From assembly GCA_015680685.1 (NCBI GenBank), contig MNCI01034697.1, positions 1,307,225-1,364,762 of the forward strand: a stretch of 57,538 bases of DNA, in the 5' to 3' direction. Position 1 is the stretch's first letter; each line of letters opens with the position of its first letter. The DNA comes from Gnetum montanum (Eukaryota; Streptophyta; Gnetopsida; Gnetales; Gnetaceae). This document shows positions 44,621 through 55,499 of this stretch, piece by piece. The position numbers and the translations under genes are program-made. The notes under the pieces were generated by a model. It ran no database searches. It saw only the letters and a program-made list of their open reading frames with translations, and had not been told where the DNA came from.

Positions 44621-45194
44621 ATGGTTATAAGGACTTGGTTGGACTGTTTGTTCTAAAGAAACATATTTTCTTCATATGGTTATCAAAACCAACAATGGTT
44701 TGAGGGTTTACAACCCTTGTGGCATTGCATTGCTGTGGTTGAGTAGGGAGTTCTCCTTACATTGCTGGAGTGGATGGTAATGGAGCTATTGGTGTAAGAG
44801 CTATGGATGGATTTGAAGAATGGTATATTTTTGGGTTATCTTCCCTAAGAGAAGGAGTTCTATAATACTCATAGGCTTGGTAGTGATGTTGTAGTGTAAC
44901 GTGACTAACAGAGTCACGTGGAGAGATTGGATGCTGCACATAGTAGCCATATGGGTTAGGTTGTCAGTAGGGATATTGTTGCCTTGGTGGTGGCATCCCC
45001 CATAACTATGGGTATTGCCACTATTGATGTTGCTCAAAAAGTTGTGGTGGAGTTCCACTTGGGTAATATGTTGAGGGTTAGTGGAACTACCTTAGGTTAC
45101 CTTAGGGATAAGGTAACTGTTAGGGTGCTTGTCGTTTATTTAGTCGTGGGTTGAGTGCATATACCCCAAACTCTTGTAGATGTGAGATCACTGG
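44621..45194 (-). pseudogene. gag-protease linker of E
   Basis: Gln/Tyr/Pro-rich low-complexity linker matching A and D, broken by stops. Includes PISPRDSVSHVTLQHHYQAY and EYYRTPSLREDNP. Confidence 0.65.
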
Positions 45195-45233
45195 GCAACA
45201 TCCCTTAGGATTTTCGTATTGGCATATCTTGCA
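45195..45233 (-). other. atypical zinc-knuckle-like motif of E
   Basis: The minus strand reads CKICQYENPKGCCP, then VISH: C-x2-C, a CC pair and a following His are all present without a stop. Asn replaces the central His of D. Confidence 0.62.
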
Positions 45234-47072
45234 TCCACCATCATTGTCCATGTCTAAATCCACAATCTCTTCTGTGATGGCCATTTTACCCTTACCCTTG
45301 TTACATGCATTTTCCACTTCTCTCTTTTTCTTTTTGTCGCAGTCAGTACCTCACTTCCTAGACTCCTCTACAATTTTAAGAACAGTTTCAAACCTACTAT
45401 CCAAGGAGTCCCACATTTGGTCTACCTTTGCTGATACTTCTATTGTTAACTTTTGGAGAGGCAAATTTGTCCTATTCACCATCTCTTCGAGTGGTGACTC
45501 TTCTTCCTCCTCACAAAATCTCACTCCCCTTTTTCGGAGGGAAGGATCTCTGTTGTATTCTTCTGCACTTTCTCTCTTTCGTAGCTCACCTTCTTCTTTG
45601 GCTACTTGCTCTACCAATCTATGAATTTGATGAGACCTAAGGTTTGATAACCTTCCTTGGAAATACGTCCCAAGGGTTCTTCTTGTTTCATGCCTAAGTC
45701 CATCCATGAGATGGCATAGTTGATCCCGCTACGAATAACCATGGCTAGGGAAATGATGTAATAGTGTGTAATAGTGACCCATGCCAACATCCAAGGGTTT
45801 ATGATTTCCTTTCTTTCATCCTTGGATTTGCTTCTGTAGGTTAGACACTCAAGAGTACATTTGATACTTATCATTAAACAGTTCTAACATTGTACTCCAC
45901 CTCCAAATGGATTCCAGTTCTAAGGCCTGGTACCAGCTTTCAACTTCTTTCACTAGTGTACTTGGGAACAACTTCAATTTTTGCCATTCATTTTCTATGT
46001 TTTGCAAGGCACATGCATCATGGAATTCTTATAAATGATTTTGAGGATCAACATTGTATCCCCCTTCAAATCGTGGGATGTTGTTCATGTCTAACCTCTT
46101 GATCCTACTATTGTTTTGGTGCCTTGTTGGAACTCTTACGACCTCCATTATATCTAGCACACTTCTAGTTGTGAGTAGGGGTTCTTCATGATCATCTCAT
46201 TCATAGCGTCTATGGTGTCTACGTGGTTCCCTACTTTCCCTTATTTTATGAGTTGATTCCTTAGAGTGCCCTCATCCTCATTCTCGATTTTCTCATTGAT
46301 GTTTTTCACTTTTTTTTCCTTTATCCTCACGATTGGTTTCCCTATGACTATGTCTGAACACTGAAGGAGAGGGTGAAGGTGATGATGAAGGTGAAGAAGA
46401 AGCAAAACCATCGCCATGATGATTTTTTCTACCTTCTCTTCGATGGTCTCGGCCTCAATCGTGATCACGATCAGAACGTCCACACTTATTAAGTATTTGT
46501 GTTCCTTTGTTGAACACTCCATGTTCATGCGTATTAGAACCAGGGTTGTGAATAGTGGAGTGGAGGTTTTGATACACTACCTCTTAACCATTGTCGAGAG
46601 AAGGAACATCGTTTCGTGGGGAACCTGTTGAAGTAGGTTCACCATCCTCAATTTCACTCAAAATGTGCAGAGCATCATGGGGCCATTTACCCCTCAAGGA
46701 TGTGTGGTATCTCTCCTGTCGCAAGTCCCTTTGACGTTGCACTTATGTGGGATGATAGTCCCTTGTGTCATGATCGCATGAAATGTATTTTGCGTATAAA
46801 AGCAGCATGCCTATTCTTGAGAGAGCACAAAGGAGCATGTTGGGGACCAATCGGTTTAGAGGCAACACTATGTTACCCTCCAAGTCTCTCCAACGCAGTT
46901 GTTTGTCTTGGTGGAGAATAAAGGTGAAATCAACTACATACTCATCAGGATGAGTATATACCATACAAAACTATTAAGGAACTGGCGAATTCTAGCTATG
47001 TGTATTATGCCACCAACTACCTCTTGTGTTAGTCCTAGGCAATGAAGTGCTCTTATGTGAAGAAGAAGACAT
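45234..47072 (-). pseudogene. gag: gag of E, broken
   Basis: The start is the Met at 47072 (MSSSSHKSTSLPRT). Blocks: HPDEYVVDFTFILHQDKQLR and WRDLEGNIVLPLNR (46840-46960); a Ser/Pro-rich spacer with SSPSSSPSPSPSVF (46350-46410); the central gag domain (about 46050-46110); ETRRTLGTYFQGRLSNLRSH (45630-45690); EVSAKVDQMWDSLDSRFE (45385-45440). The frame is open for 118 codons at 45351-45707. It would still allow packaging if intact, which fits a non-autonomous element, but stops are present in most blocks. Confidence 0.87.
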
Positions 47073-47197
47073 TTTGGCTTGTTCGGTGTGCAATTTACCA
47101 TTGTCTTGTCTTCCTTTGATTAACCCTAAGGGTTCATTCTAACATTCCAACAATATGAATGATTTCCTATGTTCAACATAGCACACAAACAACTAAG

Positions 47198-47215
47198 TCC
47201 TCAACAACGGCGCCA
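47198..47215 (-). other. primer-binding site of E
   Basis: The minus strand reads TGGCGCCGTTGTTGAGGA: the first eleven bases match plant tRNA-Asp exactly, with changes only near the end. Confidence 0.88.
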
Positions 47216-47216
47216 A

Positions 47217-47991
47217 TGATGAGTGGCAAGGTACCCCCACACTCAACCATACGAATACGAGCGTTTCATGCATGATCCGGTCGAGCTCCAAGGACAAAGT
47301 GCTTACACGTCATAATGGAACACTTAGGGTTAATCAATTGTTTCTTCCCAAACTTACTTGTATTGTCACAATTTTATGGTTAAGTAAGATTGAGGTATAT
47401 GATTTTTATAGCTTTTTGTCTTTTTTATGTCTTCTGCTAATAAAGGAGAGGGAGAGAAAACTAAGTGGCTAACTTACATTAACTATTCATTAACTAGTTG
47501 CTAAATGTTCCTAACACCAGTATCCATTCCCACTTATCGTGCACATCCTGAACTAATGCAACGCTACTGGGATTACCAAACGCCAATCATTACTTGGTTA
47601 CCAAGCACTACACGCATGATCGAAGTGGTCGTACTGAGTGTATTTAACTAAGGGGGTTGAAGGTTGAGAGAGATATTAATTAGCTAGGAAAGCATTAAAC
47701 AATAATTAATTACTACTTAGCTTAATTCTATATGCTGCAAGGTTTATCATAAAGTTCATCTTTATTCCCATACACAAAATTGTGCTCAAGTATAAAATGT
47801 TCGAATAAAGATCCGTTCACTCTATGACTCCTACTACAGGCACACAAAAATAATTCTAACTCTGGAATGACTAAACTACAAGAATTTGGCTAAGGGTCTA
47901 AGTCTCACTCCTTGGAACAAAGGGCACCACCTATTATTTATAGAAGATGAGGTAGGACATGATATCGTGTACGCGATATCGTGGCTCATCA
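47217..47991 (-). repeat. 5' LTR of E
   Basis: 775 bp, TGATGAGTGGCAAGG to GGCTCATCA. TATA at 47935-47942, AATAAA at 47761-47766 (both minus). U3 beyond the TATA is only about 50 bp and is essentially one GATATCGTGTACGCGATATC palindrome. Hairpin unit 0 is present (CCCACTT ... CGAAGTGG). Confidence 0.92.
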
Positions 47992-47996
47992 CCTAG
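47992..47996. other. target-site duplication of E, right (CCTAG)
   Basis: CCTAG directly after GGCTCATCA; pairs with 40862-40866. Confidence 0.9.
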
Positions 47997-49900
47997 ATAT
48001 TCATACCTGCTATTTTAAATGACCTTTATGATGCTGTGCATGACTATTTTTTGGTTCTTGGTTTTGATGTCCTATAGAAATGCTTGGAGCTATTAGGTTG
48101 ATTGAAAATGTAGTTGGAATTTTCTTTCCCCAAATCTGCATGATCCTTCTAATGATTTTATTTCTAGTTAGTTTTATGATCTAGGTGTTCATTTGTTTTG
48201 CTAGAAAATATTTTTCCTCCATGATGATACTATTGTTGTAATTGTTGATTTAGGGTTCAACCCTATAATTATATAAATGATCTAACTTTCCCTAAAAAAC
48301 AAGTTTTGAGAAAGTTGTAGAAGGCTCTGAATGGAATTTTAAAGGATTTAAACTCATAACTTTAGATTTTTTTAACCTCTAACCATAATACCTTTTAATT
48401 TACTAATGCATCTTTGATCATTAAATATTTTTTCAAGTAATTTTAATGTCCCACCACTACCAAGGTAGCTAGGCAGTTATGGGACCCAAAAAATAAGATA
48501 AACGCTAAAATGGATTAAAAGGTTCAAAAGACATCCAATCCTTTTCAATCAACTCTAGCATAAACATATGGTGGTGAAATCCTTCATATCAATTTCCTCC
48601 CATGTTTTATCATCCATGGTATTAGGCTTCTTTCACATATCATCAAGAGCATTATGTAATTCTTGATATATTAGAAAATCTTGTGCCTTCATTTTTCACA
48701 ATTCAAATTTTTGTCTACCATTAAATTTCTTAACATCAAAATTTTCAATTCTTAAAAAACTAACCATTCATGATAATTTTTAAACTTTTACTTCAATGCC
48801 AGTTATTAAAAAAATAAAAATAGGTAATATGCATAACAACAATAATAACAAAAGAACACACAATATTTACATGGTAAAATCCTTCAATGTAAAGAAAAAC
48901 ATCCATGAGACAATGCAAGAAATTTTATTTAGGATAAATTAGTAAATATAAAGCTTCTTTATAACTCTTTAGAACTAACTGATCACAAGTGCATGCCAAG
49001 CTTGTATTTATAGCATAATTTCTCTTAATTATCTATTACTTGAAGTTAGAATACCCATATTACAAGTACAAGAGAGTACAACTTATATATTAAGTTAACA
49101 AATAATTCAAATCTATATTTATCAATTCCCAAAATAGAAAAGTAAAACATCACAAAGAAAAAGAAAATACATAAGATAATTTTTTGTCAACTCTACAAAT
49201 ACTTTTAATATGATGCTTCTTAATTTTCCAAAAAGAATTATCTTCATCAAATCTTTCAAAATTCTTCTATTTTAATGTCAATTTAATTTTAAAAATATAA
49301 ATGATTTATTACATAACTCAAAAGAGCTCAAAGGGCATATAGTAAAATCAGCAAATAATATAAAATATTTTGATAATTTATAATGAGTCTTTAGAATCTC
49401 ATCACAAAAGTCATCCAAAGTTGATAATTAGAAAATAGGAAAAGTCACAAAATCTACATGAATGTTGCTCTTTTGGAACATTAATCCATAGTCTAGTTTC
49501 AATCGAAAGGTAGTGAGACTCTATATAAGAACTATCAATTACAACTTTTGTTCACCTTGTAATTACAAAAAATATATAACTAGACTAATAAGGATTATCT
49601 TCAAACCCAATGCTAAAGATCCTTTTCAAACTTGATATAAGTAGATTCTACACAAGTGCTAGTGCTTGCAGTTTTTATTCACACTATAATTGTAAGAGAT
49701 ATATAACTAGCCTTTCTACAAAAGAGCCTTCTCCAACATAATGGAAGTAAAATTTCATTGTTTGTTATTGAAAATACCTTTGTGTATTTTATTGTAGAGT
49801 TTAACTCTCCATGTTCTTAATACCTTCTCTTTTTTTTTTGACTTTTTGAGATGAAGAACCCCACATTTTACTCTTTATGTTCTTACTCTTTTTTATTCTT
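47997..49900. other. AT-rich stretch, nothing recognised
   Basis: No domain, tRNA or clear repeat identified; frames are short and low complexity. Confidence 0.55.
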
Positions 49901-49904
49901 TTTA

Positions 49905-50072
49905 AAGAAAAGAAAACTTATACCTAATAGCACAACCCCGACTTACATAATAGGGTAGATGCAACATACAAGACTATTTCATTGTTGTCATACCTATAAC
50001 TAGAGGTGGCTATAAAAGCCACAACCTCTTTTATAAAGGATGATTATCCTAACCACTACACTACACCCCTAA
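49905..50072 (-). mobile_element. probable tRNA-derived SINE
   Basis: The minus strand starts GGGGTGTAGTGTAGTGGTTA, a good pol III A-box context. About 40 bases on, GTGGC-TTTTATA-GCCAC forms a T-arm-like stem with a 7-base loop in place of the B box. Downstream comes CGGGGTTGTGCTATTAGG and a T-rich end, similar in layout to plant Au-type SINEs. Flanking duplications were not found. Confidence 0.5.
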
Positions 50073-50373
50073 GTGTACTTTTCATATTGTTAATACTAGT
50101 TCTTTAATATATTCATCATCTTTTTTTTTTCATAAGTGTCAATAGGTTAAGAGCAAAAGGTTGTTAGAGTTAACACAACCACAATGGAGGATGTAATAGA
50201 AGTCTTCAATTTTTTTTAAAAAAAATATTTTTTCATCTATTATTAAAATTGCAGCCTAATAATGATTCACGGTTGGATTGTACTGCTCTAAAAGTTGTTG
50301 TGATGATCATGGTCCTTTGAAAAATTGGAAAAAAATCACAATGAGTGAATTGTTATGGATCAAACATCACATC

Positions 50374-50640
50374 CTAGAAATGGAAGGATAAATTAGATGT
50401 CCAAATAGAATTTTCATAATCAAAATTAAATCTAATACCCAAAATAGTCTTGCAAAAATTTAGATAAATTGGAGTAAAGCATAAACTAAGGTAAAAACTG
50501 CAAGAAATAAAATAAAATGAATAATGTACCCCAAGATTTATAGTGGTTTGGCATGGGCCTATTCCACTCTGTAGGGCTATCCAATCTCTTCTACTCCTGG
50601 GTTCCATTTTGATCTTTAAATCCTTAAAGAACAAGTGTTG
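50374..50640 (-). repeat. copia-like LTR/leader remnant (minus)
   Basis: The minus strand reads CCATGCCAAACCACTATAAA followed by TCTTGG, the decayed form of the GCCGAACCACGTAAATC block common in U5 of plant copia LTRs, then a T-rich stretch ending TTGCAG. Limits are uncertain. Confidence 0.4.
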
Positions 50641-51559
50641 GTTTCAAGGGTTTTTACTCTCCCTTTCATACAACTAGGATTTTAAGGCTAAATTCCTCAA
50701 ACTAGATGTCAACACATAGGAAAATAAAACAATGCTTTTGGGATCTCCTAATAGATCAAATTGCATCTAATACAAGCACAGATCATGCAAGAGATATAGC
50801 AATAAGAACATAGAAATGCTATAAAAATAATTTTTTCTAAGTATAGCTCTTTTACTTACACATTTAAACTTTCTTTAAAGGTTTACTTTAATCTTACTTG
50901 TGTGGACTATAGAACAAGGTTGATTGTGTGATTGTGTGATTGTTGTGTTTGTAGGAAAAGAACTTGGATTAAGATAAGAAGGTTTTTGAAAGCTAAAGAA
51001 CATGGACAATGAATGAAGAATTCAAAGTGCAAAGAAAGGGTGGAGAAAGATGTCTTCAAGAAATAGTAGACATCTTGGAAAAATTAAAGGTAACACATGG
51101 AAAGATTTCTTTGTAAAATAGTAGATGTCTTTCATCAAAAAAAGTTTTCTTTCACCAAAAAAATATGTCTTCCCAAAATGAAGACTAGTTATAGAAACAC
51201 TTCTTTCACTAGATAAAGACTTTTTCCTAGAATGGAGGCCAAATACAAAAACACATCTTATCCATGAAGAAGACATCTTCCATGACCATTAACTAGCCAT
51301 TGCACAAATTCTAAGATGAATTTGGAAACATAGTATCTATAAGAAGTCATCATTCTTATTGGAAAATGTGCAAGCTCTTATACTATCATTATGTAATCAT
51401 TTTGCAATCATTGTAATCCTAGTTGCTCTTCATTGTTCTATCTTTTGTTTGTTGTAAAGTGAGCTAGACCTCAAGTACAAGTATCTGCAAATTAAGTTGC
51501 ATTCATTCCTTGTAATCATTATTCTCTTCTATTACCCTACAAGATTAATTCTTCTTATA

Positions 51560-51960
51560 AGAAGGCATCTTATTTGAGCTTGTTAGGATCTCGTAGGATT
51601 AAGTGATGGTGTAGTGCCACAACACTCAAAAGCAAATCTCAAAGTTGTAAAGGTAGTGGGATCCTTAAAACCACATTCTAAGCTTATTGGGACCTTGTGA
51701 GGTTGAGTGGATTCATAGTGTCGAATCACTCGAAAGTAAATCTTAGAGCTTGTACAAGGTATGACACCATTCAAAAAAAATTTGGAAGGAACAAAGTCCA
51801 GAGGTATGCTTGCAAACTACCCTCCCAGTATGGACTATCAAAGTTGGGGAACCGTGTTAAAATTAGTGTGTGCTTTGTGTCAAAAAATTTTCTTAGGGAA
51901 CTTATTCATCCTTCCCCCTGCCCCCCTTTCTAAGTTCAACAATCCACAACTTGCTACTAC
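51560..51960 (+). repeat. copia-like LTR end and leader remnant (plus)
   Basis: Two paragraph-like repeats (TAGGATTAAGTGATGGTGTAG and GAGGTTGAGTGGATTCATAG) followed by a GTGTCGAATCACTCGAAAGT block are typical of copia R-U5. At 51898-51937 GAACTTA and TAAGTTC enclose a C-rich loop, like the 'TTCACCCCCC' hairpin of copia leaders. No gag follows. Confidence 0.5.
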
Positions 51961-52474
51961 TAATATACCAATCTTAGTCTAATGATCCATCTCCACATAT
52001 GCATCAATGGTCATTAGAGTTATGATGTCCTCAAATGAATGCTACACCCTTAAAGAAAAATGAAAACCTTCACTCCTTAACAGTTTGCTCATCTCACAAT
52101 GTTCAAGAGGCTTTTTGGCCTTTTTTATTTTTGTTATTTTTCTCCAAAAATGTTAACCTTAAGAATGCTCCTTTTCTTAGCTCTAAACCTTCCATTGAGT
52201 AGGGTTAGGTGACCTATGGAAAGATTAGTCAACCTTAAGAGTGATTCATTTTCTATAGATGAAATCGCGCAAGCTCTCAATTTGGTCAACCTTATGTGGG
52301 ATTGGTTGAACTATCAAATCATTCGATCAACTAAAGGATGATTCAAACAACCAAAGGATTTCTAATTTTAACAACAAGCTCAACCATTTGAAAATTTTCC
52401 AAGGCATCAACCTCCATCATAACAAGTATGCATTTTAACATTCCAAATCTCCAATTCAATCAAGAATCTTCCCC

Positions 52475-52760
52475 TGTTTGGACATGATAAAAGCACCTTC
52501 TTTTGGAAGATGGAAAATACAACATGTACATTGGTAGAGAACTTAAAATAAAATGAATAGCCATGCAAATAATGAGGCTCCTCTTGAGCTTATGACTCCC
52601 TTTACTTCTTTACAACTGCTTGTATTCTCCCCCTTGTTTGACATTTATGCAAATTAGGTTGTTCATTGGAAGATGGAAAATATAACATGTACATTGGTAG
52701 TGATCTCAAAATAAAACAAATAGCCATGTGAATTATGAGGCTTCTCTTAAGCTTGTATTC
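52475..52760 (+). repeat. imperfect direct duplication of about 130 bp
   Basis: TTGGAAGATGGAAAATACAA ... TGTACATTGGTAG ... AATAGCCATG ... GAGGCTCCTCTTGAGCTT (from about 52500) recurs with small changes from about 52667. C-poor spacer between. No coding content. Confidence 0.65.
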
Positions 52761-53552
52761 ATCTCATATGTACATCAAAAGTAAAGATAAATATAAATTA
52801 AGACTAATAAATCCAAAATCATACTACTCAAAATGTTATCAACAATATGAATCCTTGTAGTCATTACATATACATATTTAAACTAATACCAAGAGCATGA
52901 TCTACTATAAATATGGGACATAAAAATACCCAATACTTTAAGAGCACTTAAAACAAAATATATATATATTAAGAAATAGGCTTGAGATACAGAACTTGCA
53001 CAAAGTATAAATAGGAAAACCATTAGCATATCAAGTCAAACTTGTAAGTGAAATGTGGGGCATTTATCCGAGTATCAGTAGTATTATAAAGGGTTAAAAT
53101 AAAATCAATATAGATATCTCCAACATGAAAAAATGCTTGTACAAAAATATTATTTTATCAGAAGGCTCAAACACCTACACATGAAAAGCATAATTCTAAA
53201 TCATTTCATAAGATAAAGATAAGTACAAAAGATACTAGAAAATAAAATGAGAATGTGTAAAATGATCATGCATGAGCATATAGATAAATATTTGAATGTT
53301 AAAAAGTTAAGCATTTTGAAAGGTAAAAGAATAGGGACGTAGGAGTCTACTAAAATTGTAAAAGCATATTAGTAAAAGACATATATTAAGTAAGCATAAG
53401 TCTTAATACAAAACATTTTCACAATTTAATATAATTTTTTCCTACCAAGATCCCCAAGGATCTATCAAAAACTGGTAAATAAGGAAAAAATAACTAGAAC
53501 TGACAAAGCATAAGAAAGGCTAACAACACAAAAGATGAAACACAAGGACAAC

Positions 53553-53780
53553 TCATTCCTCCACCTCTAAATCTCTCTCCTCAATGCTTTCCTCTATCCT
53601 TGATCCAATAACACCACTAGTCCCAGCCTCCTCCTCTTGTTTGGACCTCTCAACTATAGCTATCTTAACTTTCTCTTTACTTTCAGATCCCTCAATGTTA
53701 GTGTTGGCGACCGTTTGGTACATGACTGCCAACGAGTGTCGAACAGGATTTAGGTGCTTGCTGGTCTCTAGCAACACCAA
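53553..53780 (-). CDS. short acidic open frame, unknown; possibly a remnant
   Basis: A 75-codon open stretch rich in Glu, Lys and Ser with no domain I recognise. It is the only clean frame in its neighbourhood but has no conserved neighbour. The left terminus of the possible LTR at 53702 falls within it. I rate it as more likely chance or a fragment than a working gene. Confidence 0.2.
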   Translation of the reverse strand: MVLLETSKHLNPVRHSLAVMYQTVANTNIEGSESKEKVKIAIVERSKQEEEAGTSGVIGSRIEESIEERDLEVEE

Positions 53781-54909
53781 GGCCTAGATACCTCTAAATA
53801 AACTTAGTAGTTAATATGAGTATGTGTGTGTGCTGTTGCGGTGTGCAGTTGTGAAATATGAAATGATTGTGTTGTGTGTAAACTACAAATGACTTATCTT
53901 AAAAGAGATTTAGCCAACTTTGCCAAGTACTGTGAGTTGTTGAGAGTTCCTATTTTGTTCAATTTCCTAGTCTACGTGGTCCTTATAATACCTACTTGTA
54001 ACAAATAAAATTTTGCAAAAACATTTGAGCACAACTCCACAAATCTAATTCTAATTTTCCCCAGAGAAAGAGATAGTTCCACAAGAAAACTAGAAATAGA
54101 GCAAGATTCAATGGAAATAGACAGAAAGGAAAGCAGATTTGTGTTAAGACCTCAAATATTTAAACAAGGTAAAATGATACGAGTAAACACTTCGCGATAA
54201 AGCTATCCCAAATTCAATATCTATGAATTGTTCAAACTTCCAAGGCTCAAATAAGCAATTTCTTCAAGACAATCCTACTATGCTACCAAAAAATTGTTGC
54301 ATAAACTATCACGTACGAGACTCCATTTTGGCTACATAATGGACATCAACAATTGCATTCAACAAAACCTTCAAAAGGCTTGACAATTTCTGATTGAAAT
54401 ACCATGGAGACTCACTTTAAAGATAAAAAGAAGCTATTCTGTTCCCATCAAAATACCAAAGATTCTCTGAACCCTCTTGACTATTGAATCGTTCAACAGC
54501 ATGACTACAAGTAGAGGCTCTCTTACAACAATCCCAATAGCGGTTCTTATACGTTGCACAATAACCAAATTCACTACTAAAATGCTCTTAAGGCTTTCAA
54601 ACACAAGTGCTTCTATTGCAAAATTTTAACAGATATTTTCTTTTGGGCAACAAGAACAATAAGAGCAATCTAAAAATCCCAAAATTACTTGCAAAGGATG
54701 ATACTATCTAAACCACTAGCTAAACAATTTAAAAAAAATAAAAATAAAAAAACATAACTCATAGGACTATGACAAAGAGGCTGAAATCTTTTCTTTAGCA
54801 AGTCATATTACAAGCAATTTTTCACAATTTCTTCTTTACAATGCTCTTCTCCCAAGACTCAAAGAGTGTCTCCAAGAGAGAGCCCAAGTGTGATCCAAAA
54901 ATGGGACCC

Positions 54910-54924
54910 CAAACACCCCCCCCC
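54910..54924. repeat. poly-C run
   Basis: An A then about eleven Cs within the possible LTR; simple repeat. Confidence 0.8.
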
Positions 54925-54964
54925 CTTGAAGCCTTTTTATAAGGTTCAAAGGTATTTAGGTAAG

Positions 54965-55215
54965 TTACAAAATATCTTGGGTGGTTATAACCACCATAGA
55001 GATAAAAAAGCTACAATGGACAAGTGTCCTATTCAGTTGCCAAGTGTCTTCATTCAGTTGCCAAGTGGTCACCATGGAGATAAAAAATTTGTAGTTGACA
55101 AGTGTCCCGTTTAGTTGACAAGTGACCCATTTAGTTGACAAGTGGCCATTGTGGAGATAAAGAGGTTGTAGTTGACAAGTGGCCTTGGTGGTGATTATAA
55201 CCACCATTTCAATTG
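54965..55215. repeat. minisatellite of AGTTGACAAGTG-type units
   Basis: At least seven copies of AGTTGACAAGTG or AGTTGCCAAGTG at irregular spacing (for example near 55035, 55057, 55092, 55112, 55133, 55171 and 55210), mixed with copies of GGAGATAAAAA. Open frames across it are low complexity. Confidence 0.72.
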
Positions 55216-55499
55216 ACAAGTGTTCAATTCACATGGGACTTTGAACAATTGTTGCACAAATTCCCTTTTTAAATCATAAAATATTTTATTGTTATTTAAA
55301 TCATAGTAGTAGAGATAGTAACCATGGAGTTGATGCATACATGGATGGGTTAATATAAAAATATATATGTAAGTGTGTACAACCGAATGCATAAATGGAG
55401 TGGCACCCTCATGTTTCCAACATAAAGCGACTGTCACGTTATGTAGATAGTATATAATTTAATTATAGTTTAATCATGTAGATAGTATATAGTTTATAG

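Larger units (their letters stand above)
40867..47991 (-). mobile_element. gypsy element E, complete at both ends but lacking RT-RNase H-integrase (7.1 kb)
   Basis: LTRs at 40867-41673 and 47217-47991, flanked by CCTAG at 40862-40866 and 47992-47996. The internal region has PBS, gag, linker and protease remnants, then goes straight to the 3' noncoding region at about 43750. Relative to D, about 2.75 kb (D 33512-36265) is missing. E lies 0.13 kb from D in the same orientation but has its own target duplication, so it is an independent insertion. Confidence 0.92.
53702..55422 (-). repeat. possible solo LTR with TGTTGG...CCAACA ends
   Basis: The segment starts TGTTGG and ends CCAACA. On the minus strand it has a minisatellite (54965-55215) just upstream of a TATA-like TTATAAAAAGG (54936-54946), as in a U3. 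The flanking five bases (GTTAG, TAAAG) do not match, so the call is weak. Confidence 0.3.

Noticed and set aside
54866-55219. Open frames on both strands
   Set aside because: They cross the poly-C run and the TTGACAAGTG minisatellite; composition is dictated by the repeat.
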